From the NCBI GenBank assembly GCA_017471045.1, contig JAFUWZ010000009.1, positions 1 to 64,000 of the forward strand: 64,000 nt of DNA. Reading direction: 5' to 3'. Of this stretch, positions 25,229 through 33,427 are shown one piece after another. The translations under genes were made by a program, and so were the position numbers. The notes under the pieces were generated by a model. That model worked only from the letters and a program-made list of their open reading frames with translations, was not told the DNA's origin and did no database searches. Positions within the stretch are counted from its first letter, which is position 1. Each line of letters opens with the position of its first letter. This DNA comes from Bacteroidales bacterium. Its GTDB lineage: Bacteria > Bacteroidota > Bacteroidia > Bacteroidales > UBA932.

Positions 25229-25672
25229 ATGAAAGCACAGTCCTTCATATCGCGTCTCTTTTCCGCCGTACCGGCGCTGCTGCTGGCCGTGTGGTATCTG
25301 CTGGCCGTCAGCGGCCTGGATGTCCATTGCGACAACGAGCACGGCCGGACCTACGTCGTCTTCGGCGCGGCCGGCATCGACTGTGAGCATATCCATCCCG
25401 AGGTGCACTGCCACGACCATGCGGCGGGCGCGGGGGACCGTTGCCTTGCGGACGAGGATTGCTGTTCCGATGATTTCGAGGCGGTCCTTTCCCTCTACGA
25501 GAGCCAGGACGGGAGGATGCCGGACCTTTCGGCCCCGTTCCTGTCTTTGCCCGGCGCCGATCCGGACCTGCCCGTCTCGTTGCTGTCTTCCGGCCTGCCG
25601 GTGAACCGTTGGCTGGGACCTCCGCCGGATCCGGCCGGATATCTGTTCAAAATCAGCGTGTTGAGGGCTTGA
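25229..25672 (+). CDS. Small Cys/His-rich exported protein of a TonB-receptor module
   Basis: A 147-residue protein with an N-terminal hydrophobic segment (LFSAVPALLLAVWYLLAVSG) followed by a dense Cys/His region: VHCDNEHG, DCEHIHPEVHCHDH, RCLADEDCCSDDF. A Pro-rich stretch LGPPPDP lies near the C-terminus. This pattern (His/Cys cluster, CC pair, PP near the end) resembles the small proteins that precede metal-linked TonB receptors in Bacteroidetes and are named after such motifs (HYC_CC_PP); I am not certain of membership. It probably binds a metal ion in the periplasm or at the surface. Start ATG 25229 chosen because of the promoter box. Confidence 0.7.
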   Translation: MKAQSFISRLFSAVPALLLAVWYLLAVSGLDVHCDNEHGRTYVVFGAAGIDCEHIHPEVHCHDHAAGAGDRCLADEDCCSDDFEAVLSLYESQDGRMPDLSAPFLSLPGADPDLPVSLLSSGLPVNRWLGPPPDPAGYLFKISVLRA

Positions 25673-25704
25673 TTGGAGTGAGGAGGCAGCTCTTCGCTCA
25701 GTTT

Positions 25705-25747
25705 GATGTCTGTAGCGGAGCATGACCTCTGCCGCTTCCAAGACATC
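25705..25747 (+). other. Predicted RNA hairpin in the leader of the TonB receptor gene
   Basis: GATGTCT (25705-25711) pairs with AGACATC (25741-25747). An inner arm AGCGGAG (25714-25720) pairs with CTC and CGCT (25727-25729 and 25733-25736) with a three-base bulge. It sits in the 97-base gap between the Cys/His protein and the receptor. Seen by eye only; no folding energy was computed. Confidence 0.35.
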
Positions 25748-25769
25748 CGTTCCCCAAAACGCTGATTCA

Positions 25770-27986
25770 ATGAGAAAAACACGATGGTATATTCTGGCAC
25801 TGGCCTGCTGGGCCTGGTGCCAGCCCGGAGCGGGGGCGCAGACCCCGGCCGGAAATCCCGCCGCCCAGATGCCCGACACCGTCGGCATCTACGGCGAGCG
25901 GAAAGACACTTTGTCGGAGGTCGTCTTCACTTCTTCCGGCAACGGCAACTTCCTCTCCAAGGGCAAGGACATCCGCACCGAAGTCATCACGGCGGCCGGC
26001 CTGTGCAAGATGGCCTGCTGCAACTTGGCAGAAAGTTTCGAGAACTCTGCGAGCGTAACGGTCGGCTATTCCGATGCCGTCACCGGCGCCCGTCAGATCC
26101 GCCTGCTCGGCCAGAACGGCATCTACACCCAGATGCTGGATGAAAACCGCCCGGTCATGCGCGGTCTGGCCGCTCCTTTCGGGCTCAATTACGTGCCCGG
26201 ACAGTGGCTGGAAAGCATCCAGATCGCCAAGGGTGTCACGTCGGTCATCAACGGTGTGGAGTCGATGACCGGCCAGATCAATCTCGAGCACCGCAAGCCG
26301 ACGGACGAGCTCCCGCTCTATGTGCAGGCGTCCACCATGAATGATACCAAGACCGATTTCAACCTGGCCAGTTCTCTCCAGCTGGACGAGGAAGGGCGCT
26401 GGAACACGGTCCTGCTGGGGCATGTGGACGGCAATTTCCGCTCGATGGACCACAACGGGGACGGGTTCATGGATGACCCCCGGCAGTTGCAGTTCAACCT
26501 GGGCAACCGCTGGCTGTATGCGGCTCCTTCCGGCGCGCAGGTCCGTTTCGGGGTACGCGCCATCCGCGACACCCGCAACGGCGGCGAGATGCCCGGGATG
26601 ACCCACAAGATGAGCGTGGCATGGCAGAATGCCGCCGGCGTGCGCGAAGAGGACAAGTGGGCCGGCCGCTGGACTTCTGATATCCTGAACCAGAGCTACG
26701 GGGGCTATGTCAAGGCCGGTTTCCCGCTCAATGAGGCCAATACCTCCAACGTCGCCCTGGTCTCGGATTATACCTATTACAAGATGGATGCGGATTTCAC
26801 GACCCGGATGTACCAGGCGGACCAGCATTCCGTCTTCGTCAACCTGCTCTACCAGAACCAGGATCTGGAACAGCATCATTTCACCCTGGGGATCAGCGAG
26901 ATGCTGGACGTCATGGGCGAAGATTTCTCCTACGATGTCCACGCGGGTGCCTCTGACTGGGATCCGTCGCGCTGGGGAGCCCAGCTCCTGCCTCCCGGTG
27001 TCGGCAACCATTCCGGGACGAGGCTCAACGATGCCGGCGTGTTCGGCGAATATACCTTCCACTCCGCCGACGAGACGACGTTCAGCGCGATCGTCGGAGT
27101 GCGCGCGGACTGGTTCAATCTGGCCGGCTGGCGTTTCTCGCCCCGCCTGACGCTCAAGTGGGCGCCCGTCGAGGCGCTGGTTTTCCGGGCCAACGGCGGC
27201 AGGGGATTGCGTTACAGCCATCCGATCGTCGACAACCTGGGCGTGCTCTCCACGGGGAAGACCCTGTGCGGCCCCTTCATGGAACACCTCCTGGAGGATG
27301 CCTGGACCTTCGGCGCCAACGCCACCTGGTATCTCGGCAGCTCGCAGAAGACGTACCTGAGTCTCGATTATTTCCGGACCCGCTTTACGGAGCAGATGGT
27401 GCTGGACTATGATTTCGTCCCGGATGGAGGGACCGCCGGACAGGCCATCCTGTTCCGCCCTCTCAGCCAGATCGGCTCCGGCTATTCCCATACCGACAAC
27501 TTCCAGGTGGACTTCAGCACGGAGCCGGTAGCGGGCCTGACCCTGACCCTGACCGGCCGATGGACGGATGCGCGGCAAAGCCGGATCGCCCCGGGCGCTA
27601 CGGATGATGTCAAGCCCATGACCAGCCGTTACAAGGGGGTCTTCAATGCCCAGTATGCCACGCACCTGAACAAGTGGATCTTCGACTTCACGGCGTCCGT
27701 CAACGGACCCTGCAAGGTCTGGGATTTCATGAGGGGCTACCAGGGGATGTACCAGGATGGCTATACGCCGGTCTATCCGCTGCTGTACGCCCAGGTCACC
27801 AAGCGCTTCAAGGGCGTGGACCTGTACGTGGGCGGCGAAAACCTGACCGATTACCGGCAGCCTTCGCCGATTCTCAATCCGGCTGATCCCTATGGCCCGG
27901 ATTTTGACGCCAGCTGCGTCTGGGGCCCGTTGATGGGCATCAAGATTTACGCGGGCATCCGCGTCACGATATGGAGAACAAATTAA
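25770..27986 (+). CDS. TonB-dependent receptor, probably metal (copper-type) uptake
   Basis: A 738-residue outer-membrane receptor. A signal peptide ends around PGAGAQ. There is no carboxypeptidase-like extension; the plug follows with EVVFTSSGNG, LCKMACCNLAESFE and SVTVGYSDAVTGARQIRLLG. The Cys-Cys pair in MACCNLAESFE is typical of receptors linked to HMA proteins. The 22-strand barrel closes with YAGIRVTIW. It is followed after 13 bases by an HMA-domain protein. Start ATG 25770 gives the signal peptide MRKTRWYILALACW; the longer frame to 25722 adds hydrophilic residues in front of it. Substrate not proven. Confidence 0.88.
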   Translation: MRKTRWYILALACWAWCQPGAGAQTPAGNPAAQMPDTVGIYGERKDTLSEVVFTSSGNGNFLSKGKDIRTEVITAAGLCKMACCNLAESFENSASVTVGYSDAVTGARQIRLLGQNGIYTQMLDENRPVMRGLAAPFGLNYVPGQWLESIQIAKGVTSVINGVESMTGQINLEHRKPTDELPLYVQASTMNDTKTDFNLASSLQLDEEGRWNTVLLGHVDGNFRSMDHNGDGFMDDPRQLQFNLGNRWLYAAPSGAQVRFGVRAIRDTRNGGEMPGMTHKMSVAWQNAAGVREEDKWAGRWTSDILNQSYGGYVKAGFPLNEANTSNVALVSDYTYYKMDADFTTRMYQADQHSVFVNLLYQNQDLEQHHFTLGISEMLDVMGEDFSYDVHAGASDWDPSRWGAQLLPPGVGNHSGTRLNDAGVFGEYTFHSADETTFSAIVGVRADWFNLAGWRFSPRLTLKWAPVEALVFRANGGRGLRYSHPIVDNLGVLSTGKTLCGPFMEHLLEDAWTFGANATWYLGSSQKTYLSLDYFRTRFTEQMVLDYDFVPDGGTAGQAILFRPLSQIGSGYSHTDNFQVDFSTEPVAGLTLTLTGRWTDARQSRIAPGATDDVKPMTSRYKGVFNAQYATHLNKWIFDFTASVNGPCKVWDFMRGYQGMYQDGYTPVYPLLYAQVTKRFKGVDLYVGGENLTDYRQPSPILNPADPYGPDFDASCVWGPLMGIKIYAGIRVTIWRTN

Positions 27987-27999
27987 ATCTAAAAAAAGT

Positions 28000-28293
28000 A
28001 TGAAAAAGATTGCCGTTTTTGTGTGTGTCTTGGCGCTGACAGTCGCCGTCACTTCTTCCAAACCTAAGTCGGTCAGCCGTACGGTGGTCTATGCCTCTAC
28101 CGTCGAGTGTAAGAACTGCCAGAAGAAAGTATTGGAGAATATTTCCTTCGAAAAGGGTGTCCGGGACGTGTCCGTAGATCTGCCCAACCATTCGGTGAAG
28201 ATCGTTTTTGACGAGGCCAAAACGGATACGGTCACCTTGGCGAAGGCCATACGCCGGCTGGGCTATGAAGCCAAAGTCGTCCAATTTGAATAA
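28000..28293 (+). CDS. Exported heavy-metal-associated (HMA) domain protein
   Basis: A 97-residue protein: signal peptide (MKKIAVFVCVLALTVAV), then a single ferredoxin-like HMA domain with the metal site VECKNCQKK (CxxC). The domain is complete (beta-alpha-beta-beta-alpha-beta, ending LGYEAKVVQF). HMA domains carry Cu(I), Zn(II) or related ions; the leading residue before CxxC is Glu rather than the usual Met, as in other periplasmic Bacteroidetes members. Probably takes the ion delivered by the adjacent receptor. Confidence 0.88.
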   Translation: MKKIAVFVCVLALTVAVTSSKPKSVSRTVVYASTVECKNCQKKVLENISFEKGVRDVSVDLPNHSVKIVFDEAKTDTVTLAKAIRRLGYEAKVVQFE

Positions 28294-28299
28294 GAGGGC

Positions 28300-29283
28300 A
28301 TGGCAAGGGCCCGAGAGGTTCTGAAATACACCTTGTCGTTTGCACTGGCCGGGGTGCTGGTCTGGTTCGCGTTCCGAAGCGTGGACTGGACCGCTTTTTG
28401 GGAGGGGCTGAAAGTGACCCGTTGGGGGTACTTGATACCCTTCTTCGCCGCTTCGGTCGGAGCATTGGTCTTCCGGGTTTTCCGCTGGCGGGCCTTGCTG
28501 AAGTCGTCCGGCCATCGGTCGGGGTGGCTGACGGTATGGGATGCCAACAACGTAGGCAACTTATCCAACATCGTCGTCCCCGGATCCGGGGAGTTTGTCC
28601 GCTGCGGCTATGCGGCCGGAAAGAACGGCTTCGCCGATGTCTTCGGGACGGTCGTCATGGAGCGGGCCTGGGACGTGCTGGCCGTGCTGGTTATGATTGT
28701 GCTGGCACTGGTGCTGGACCGCGACAAGTTCGGCCCTTTCTTTGCCGAGCAGGTTTGGGCGCCGCTCTCCGGGCGGCTCAACCTCTCGCTGGGCTGGCTG
28801 CTGGCGGTCCTGGTGCTTCTTGTCGCGGCAGGGCTCTGGGCGGTCTTCCGTTTCCGGGACCGCAGCCGGCTGTGCGGGCGGATCGCCGGGGGGCTGGTCT
28901 CCGTCGGGAACGGGTTCGCCAGCTTCCGGAAAGTCGAGCGCAAGGGGCTGTTCCTGCTCTATACGCTGGGGATCTGGTTCATGTACCTGCTGATGTGCTA
29001 CAGCATCCAGCGGGCCATCCCGGAACTGTCCGGGCTGGGGCTGGAGGACGCCTTGTTCTTCACGGCGGTCGGCAACATCGCTTCGGTGATTCCTGTCCCG
29101 GGCGGGATTGGCGCCTACCATTACCTGGTCGCGCTCTCGGTGTCATCCATCTATGGGAGAAGCTGGGAGACCGGCATCCTTTTCGCCACCTTGCAGCATG
29201 AGCTGCATGCCGTACTGATCCTGATCCTGGGGGTGGTGTCCTATGTCGCCCTCACGCTACGGTCTCGCAATCATCGTGCGTGA
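28300..29283 (+). CDS. Lysylphosphatidylglycerol synthase-type flippase-like membrane protein (UPF0104)
   Basis: A 327-residue protein with about 8 membrane segments. The conserved late motif ASVIPVPGGIGAYHYLV is the family signature, and an Arg at the cytoplasmic end of NNVGNLSNIVVPGSGEFVRC is typical. Members flip lipids or lipid-linked sugars (MprF N-domain, AglD). There is no synthase domain, so it is not an aminoacyl transferase. Six bases after the HMA gene, yet functionally closer to the glycosyltransferase at 29257, onto which it converges with a 27-base 3' overlap. Confidence 0.82.
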   Translation: MARAREVLKYTLSFALAGVLVWFAFRSVDWTAFWEGLKVTRWGYLIPFFAASVGALVFRVFRWRALLKSSGHRSGWLTVWDANNVGNLSNIVVPGSGEFVRCGYAAGKNGFADVFGTVVMERAWDVLAVLVMIVLALVLDRDKFGPFFAEQVWAPLSGRLNLSLGWLLAVLVLLVAAGLWAVFRFRDRSRLCGRIAGGLVSVGNGFASFRKVERKGLFLLYTLGIWFMYLLMCYSIQRAIPELSGLGLEDALFFTAVGNIASVIPVPGGIGAYHYLVALSVSSIYGRSWETGILFATLQHELHAVLILILGVVSYVALTLRSRNHRA

Positions 29284-30432
29284 CGCGATGAGCGCGTTGT
29301 AGCGGTCCAACACTTCGCCGACGACGTCTTCCCAGCTCCGGACGATGCTCCGGGAAGCTTGTACGCCCACGCGGTGGACCCGCTCCGGATCTGCGATCAG
29401 TTCGAGCAGCTTGGCCTCGAAACTCCGGATGTCATTGTCGATGAGGAAGCCGTTCTCATCGTCCGTGAGGATGGTGGCGGCGGTCGAGCCGTGGATCATC
29501 AGGGCTGGCGTGTGCAGGGCCGCAGCTTCGCGGACGACCAGCGGCGCGTTGTCGTACAGGGACGGGAAAAGGAAGAGGTCGGCGGCGGCATAGAACTTCT
29601 TGATCCGCTCGCGCTCGGTGATGTTGCCGATGAAGGTGACCTGACGGTCCAGACCCTTTTCTGAGACGAGTTCCTTCATCGCGTCGGCGGCATAGCCGGT
29701 CCCGACGAAGAACATGCGGAACCGCTGGCCCTTGATGGTCTCCAGGGCCTCGATGATGAACTTGACGTTCTTCTCCCAGATGTGCTGACCGACAAAGAGC
29801 AGGACGAACTCATCCTTGCCGATGCCCATCGACTCGCGGGCCTCTACAAAATACTTTTCCGGGTAATCGGCGCACAGGTCGCTGCCGTTGTCCACGACTT
29901 CGACTTTGCCGTTGTAGCCGTATTCGCGGATGACCTCCTCGACGGAAGCCTGCGGGACCCAGACCTGGGCGGCCTCCTCGTAGAAGGAGACGATGCGTTT
30001 GATGAGCAGGTCCACGACGTGCTTCTCGGGGATGACCCGCGAGAAGTCATCCCGGTATTTGGAGTGGAAGGTGGCGACGCAGGGGATGTTCTGCAGCCTG
30101 GCGATCCGCTGGGCGGCCTGTCCCGTCCCGAAGGGGCTGTGGGCGTGGACGATCTTGAAGCGGCTCCGGCTGATCTTCCGCAGGAAAGCGGGGTCGATCT
30201 CGGCGATGCCCGTGACATAGGGCTTGCGGAACGGTACGGGGACGGAAAAGAAGTCGATGACGTCGAAGTCGTGGATGCTGTAGTCCGTGCCCGGGACATT
30301 GGGGGTGACGACGGCGACGTCGCCGACCATTTTCTGCATCCAATAAGCGTAGTTGCTGACGCACACCGATACACCGTCCATCACGGGCGGGAAGCACTCG
30401 TTGAAGAGGCCGACATTGTATTCCTTTTTCAT
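29257..30432 (-). CDS. Family 4 glycosyltransferase (GDP-mannose-dependent lipid glycosyltransferase type)
   Basis: A 391-residue GT-B enzyme. The N-terminus VGLFNECFPPVMDGVSVCV and the HAHSPFGTGQAAQRIA block are typical of MgtA/SqdX-like enzymes that glycosylate diacylglycerol. Donor motifs are FVGQHIWEKNVKFI, FVGTGYAADAM and SLYDNAPLVVREAAALHTP. ATG 30432 starts the family homology; the longer frame to 30918 runs antisense through the DUF2490 gene and was rejected. The adjacent flippase-like gene suggests a joint role in glycolipid assembly, by inference. Confidence 0.86.
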   Translation of the reverse strand: MKKEYNVGLFNECFPPVMDGVSVCVSNYAYWMQKMVGDVAVVTPNVPGTDYSIHDFDVIDFFSVPVPFRKPYVTGIAEIDPAFLRKISRSRFKIVHAHSPFGTGQAAQRIARLQNIPCVATFHSKYRDDFSRVIPEKHVVDLLIKRIVSFYEEAAQVWVPQASVEEVIREYGYNGKVEVVDNGSDLCADYPEKYFVEARESMGIGKDEFVLLFVGQHIWEKNVKFIIEALETIKGQRFRMFFVGTGYAADAMKELVSEKGLDRQVTFIGNITERERIKKFYAAADLFLFPSLYDNAPLVVREAAALHTPALMIHGSTAATILTDDENGFLIDNDIRSFEAKLLELIADPERVHRVGVQASRSIVRSWEDVVGEVLDRYNALIASRTMIARP

Positions 30433-30473
30433 AGCTGCCAAGTATTGCCGGCCACTAAGATACGAAATGTTTG

Positions 30474-31274
30474 CTAAAAACTGAACGTGTAGCCGACGCC
30501 CAGGTTCAGGCGGAAGGCTTGGTCCCAGGTCAGGGACTTCAGTGTGGTCCCCCGGGCGTTGGTGTCGATGTCCTTGTCCTTGCAGTAGTCGGTCAGGACG
30601 AAGAAGTCGAGGACGTTCTGCTTGTTGATCTTCCATTCGGCGCCGAGCGAAGCGCGCAGGCGGTTTGCGTAGGCATCGGAATAGCCCAGGAACTCGTAGT
30701 CGCTGTATTGCCGGGTGGCCGTATTCCAGCTTGCCGAGCAGCGCGGGTCGTTGAACACGTTGCGCAGCTCCACGTAGGCGTAGGGCGTCCAGTCCGGGAG
30801 GCCCTTGTAGGCCGCTTTGAACCGGCTCTTGAGCGCCAGGGAGTTGGGGCAGTCCTGGTAGGGATTGTTGACGTTCCGGTGCGTCAGTTGCAGGCGCTCC
30901 TTCAGGGAGAGCCGCCACTCTCCGGCCCGGAAGGTGGCGCTTCCGTCCAGGTAGAAACGGTGACGGGGCTTCCAGGTCAGGGTGGAACCGGTCTTCTTGT
31001 CGATAAACTGATAGCCGGCTCCGGCCTTGAACGTGGGATTGAACTTATAAGTCATCCCGATCCCTGCCTGGTAGCGGCCGAAGTCCCGGAACCGGTCCGT
31101 TACGCGGGCTTCGCCGTCCAGGGCGAGATGGATACCTTTGGCGAGTTTCTTGTCGAGGGTCAGGCTGACCCGGCCGCCGAAATCCTGCTCCAGGTCGTTC
31201 AGGGTGCCCTGGGCGGAAACCAGGACGGGGAAGAGGGCCAGGGCGAGACCGGCCAGTAAGGCACAGCGTTTCAT
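30474..31274 (-). CDS. DUF2490 outer-membrane beta-barrel protein
   Basis: A 266-residue exported protein with signal peptide ending LVSAQG. The rest is a barrel of about 12 amphipathic strands, with RFRDFGRYQAGIGMTYKF, WKPRHRFYLDG and a terminal LGVGYTFSF ending in Phe, as in DUF2490 (Bacteroidetes) proteins. It lies four bases after the DUF4956 gene, as the last gene of the VTC operon. Its function is unknown. Its location suggests an outer-membrane step for whatever the operon makes. Confidence 0.82.
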   Translation of the reverse strand: MKRCALLAGLALALFPVLVSAQGTLNDLEQDFGGRVSLTLDKKLAKGIHLALDGEARVTDRFRDFGRYQAGIGMTYKFNPTFKAGAGYQFIDKKTGSTLTWKPRHRFYLDGSATFRAGEWRLSLKERLQLTHRNVNNPYQDCPNSLALKSRFKAAYKGLPDWTPYAYVELRNVFNDPRCSASWNTATRQYSDYEFLGYSDAYANRLRASLGAEWKINKQNVLDFFVLTDYCKDKDIDTNARGTTLKSLTWDQAFRLNLGVGYTFSF

Positions 31275-31278
31275 AAGG

Positions 31279-32046
31279 CTATTGTTCTACGAAGTCCTTG
31301 GCCCTCGTCAGGCTGTCGATCGATCCGGTCTGTCCTTTGTCGAGGGTGTAATAGATTTTGATGAAGGCGGCGTCCTTGAGGAAATCGACGTGTCCGATCT
31401 CCAGGTTGTCGATCTTGACGCCGACCCGCTTCTCCAGGTCTGCGACGAGTTCGGTGCGTCTTTCGGGGACGATCAGCTCGATCCGGTCGTAGAGGACCAG
31501 TTTGGCGGAGGTGTGACGGAGGAGCTTCTCGCTCTCCAGCACCCAGATCAGGCAGACAACCAATGCGTTGGACAGCAGCATGATGCCGACGGTCCCCGGC
31601 AGGAGTTCGTAATGCGGACTGGCCGTCGTCGCCCCGCTCAGCCGGTAGAGGGGGGCCAGGCCGTTGATGGCGGAAAGGGCGATGATGACGAAAAGATAGG
31701 TCATCTCCCGGATCGGCACGGTCTCGGTGCGGTAACGGATGATGCCGAAGATGGCGAAGAGGCCCATGGTCAGCCCGACGCCCACCTCCACGTTGCCCAT
31801 GATGTAGAGCAGCATCAGCATGGCGGACGAGAAGACCATAAAGGTGAAATAGTAGTCGCAGCGCCTGCTCTTGCGGTAGTAGAAAAACTGGACCAGGATC
31901 CAGCATACCAGCAGGTTCAGGCCGAAGCGGATAGCCAGCTCGGAGATCGACTGGCCGGTGGTCATCACGGCATCCGCGATGCTTTGCACGTCGATCAGGC
32001 TCTCGTCGGCGAGGGTGTAGTCGCCGAAATCTTGCATCGATATCAT
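31279..32046 (-). CDS. DUF4956 membrane protein, partner of the VTC protein
   Basis: A 255-residue protein. Hydrophobic segments lie near residues 35-54 (LNLLVCWILVQFFYY), 60-80 (FMVFSSAMLMLLYIMG), 85-100, 110-128 and 150-170, followed by a soluble C-terminal domain (about 180-255) of ferredoxin-like appearance. GLFAIFGIIRYRTETVPIRE is the diagnostic DUF4956 motif: charged residues within a membrane loop. ATG 32046 overlaps the VTC stop (ATGA). The genes for DUF4956 and VTC domains are often neighbours in bacteria. Proposed to be a transport or membrane partner of the polymerase; not shown experimentally to my knowledge. Confidence 0.82.
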   Translation of the reverse strand: MISMQDFGDYTLADESLIDVQSIADAVMTTGQSISELAIRFGLNLLVCWILVQFFYYRKSRRCDYYFTFMVFSSAMLMLLYIMGNVEVGVGLTMGLFAIFGIIRYRTETVPIREMTYLFVIIALSAINGLAPLYRLSGATTASPHYELLPGTVGIMLLSNALVVCLIWVLESEKLLRHTSAKLVLYDRIELIVPERRTELVADLEKRVGVKIDNLEIGHVDFLKDAAFIKIYYTLDKGQTGSIDSLTRAKDFVEQ

Positions 32047-32840
32047 AATACTTGTATTCTTTGGCGCGTCACTTTTTCGATGGCGCGGACTTTTGTCTTG
32101 AAGCGGTTGCTTTTGATTCCGGGGTCCGTCAGGGTCTCCGCGAGGCAATATTTGCTGATCCGGACCGGTTTCACCCGGTATTTCAGCAGGATGCCCCTCA
32201 TCGGGCTGCTGAGGTGGCCGTCCTGTTTCAGTTCGATGATGACGGCCGGTCCCAGGAATGCCTTGCGGCCGGTGCGGAAGTTCTCGAACTCCAGCCGGCT
32301 ATCGATGGTCAGGCGCTCGGTCCTGGCCGGATTGACCAGGGTGATGCGTCGGAATCCGGTCGAGAGGACGGGGAAGATCTGGCCGGCGGAGTAGGCGGAA
32401 TGCTTGCGCAGGTAGGCCGAAGCCTGCTCGTCGCAGGAGAAGTCCCCCATCTCGGAGAGCGGAATGCCCGTCCGCTTCTTTTTCGTCCGGCCGTGGTTGT
32501 TCTTCCGCTTGATCTCCAGGAATGCGTCCCCCGAGTTGACATAGACGCGGGTCCGGACTTTCTGGCGGACCAGGCGGCGGTTGTGGTGCTCCAGGAACAT
32601 CTCCAGGGCATCGGTGTCGTAGTAGATGGAGTTGTAGGGGCTGATCTTGGTCCCTTCCGTTTCCAGCGCCCGATAGCCGGCCGCTACTGCATCCGAGAGC
32701 ACCTGGACGAGGGTGGACTCGTCGGTCAGGTATTTTGTGTCGATGCGGTTCAGGAGTTTCACGCCGTCCATCTCCGCAAGGGTGATGGACGGAAGCGTCT
32801 GGACGGCCCGGTCGATGGGCTGGAAATCAGGCTCAGACAT
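32043..32840 (-). CDS. VTC-domain (polyphosphate polymerase-like) protein
   Basis: A 265-residue soluble triphosphate-tunnel enzyme of the VTC family (yeast Vtc4 makes polyphosphate from ATP). The tunnel residues are in place: NRIDTKYL (Arg32, Asp34, Lys36), KVRTRVY (Arg96, Arg98), FLEIKRK (Glu109, Lys111, Arg112), ERLTIDSRLEF, VIIELKQDG and KPVRISKYC. There is no SPX domain and no membrane segment, so any membrane link must come from the DUF4956 partner, with which it overlaps by four bases. It overlaps the upstream small gene by eight bases. Polyphosphate synthesis is the family expectation; other nucleotide-phosphate substrates are possible. Confidence 0.85.
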   Translation of the reverse strand: MSEPDFQPIDRAVQTLPSITLAEMDGVKLLNRIDTKYLTDESTLVQVLSDAVAAGYRALETEGTKISPYNSIYYDTDALEMFLEHHNRRLVRQKVRTRVYVNSGDAFLEIKRKNNHGRTKKKRTGIPLSEMGDFSCDEQASAYLRKHSAYSAGQIFPVLSTGFRRITLVNPARTERLTIDSRLEFENFRTGRKAFLGPAVIIELKQDGHLSSPMRGILLKYRVKPVRISKYCLAETLTDPGIKSNRFKTKVRAIEKVTRQRIQVL

Positions 32841-33240
32841 CTTGGATGATGTATTCGTACACTTTGGTGGAGATCAGTTTCCCTTTCGGGTCGTAGGTGT
32901 ATTGTACTTTCTTCTTCCCGAGATCATTGTAATCAAACGTCTTGTAGTTGACCAGCCGGTTGTGCTCGTCATAGACCAGTTCGCGGGCCATCCGGCCGTT
33001 CTCGCCCCACTCGTAGCGTTTGCGCCATTTCTGCTTGCCGTTGGAGTCGTATTCGGTCTCGTCGATTTTCCTTCCTTCCGGGGAGTAATGGATGACATGG
33101 TCCAGGGTGCGTGCCCCCTTCCCGTTGGTGTTCCACTCTTTGACGATGAGGTTTTTCTTGTTGACGGTGGCCTTCTCCTGGGCAAAGGCGGGGGAGAGGG
33201 CAAACAGGACGACCGTCAGCGCGAGCAGTATCTTTTTCAT
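32833..33240 (-). CDS. Small exported repeat protein (YD/antitoxin-like repeats)
   Basis: A 135-residue protein with a signal peptide ending SPAFAQ. The mature part has four degenerate repeats of the form Y-x2-x-G-[RK]-[KL] (HYSPEGRKI, EYDSNGKQKW, VYDEHNRLV, YTYDPKGKL), each likely a beta-hairpin as in YD/MORN-like repeats. ATG 33240 starts the signal peptide; the in-frame ATG at 33276 lies outside it. First gene of the VTC operon. No enzyme motif; likely binds or scaffolds a surface component. Confidence 0.72.
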   Translation of the reverse strand: MKKILLALTVVLFALSPAFAQEKATVNKKNLIVKEWNTNGKGARTLDHVIHYSPEGRKIDETEYDSNGKQKWRKRYEWGENGRMARELVYDEHNRLVNYKTFDYNDLGKKKVQYTYDPKGKLISTKVYEYIIQDV

Positions 33241-33376
33241 AGATGCAAAGTTCCTAAAAAGTTTTCGGTCTGTCAAGGCCCAATTACAATCGGCTATGAG
33301 CCCCTTGCCCTGGACCGGCTGTTGAAGCCCTTTGCCTTTGAAGGATACGGATGGGCGGAATACCGTTTTATTTTTT

Positions 33377-33384
33377 TATTTTTG
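33377..33384 (+). promoter_or_regulatory. Putative -7 box of the HTCS regulator gene
   Basis: TATTTTTG, an exact TAnnTTTG match in a T-rich stretch, 43 bases before the HTCS ATG at 33428. No clear -33 element. The 187-base region 33241-33427 also serves the divergent VTC operon, for which I found no good box. Confidence 0.42.
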
Positions 33385-33427
33385 TCCACTGTTCAGTTCT
33401 TAGTCCGTTTAGCATTTTCTGTCGCGT

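Noticed and set aside
30433..30918. N-terminal extension of the GT4 gene at 29257
   Set aside because: The added residues are antisense to DUF2490 and lack GT features. The family N-terminus begins at ATG 30432.
33246..33290. TTGACA-like sequence upstream of the VTC operon on the minus strand
   Set aside because: Bacteroidetes primary sigma factors do not use the E. coli -35/-10 pair, and no fitting -7 box follows.
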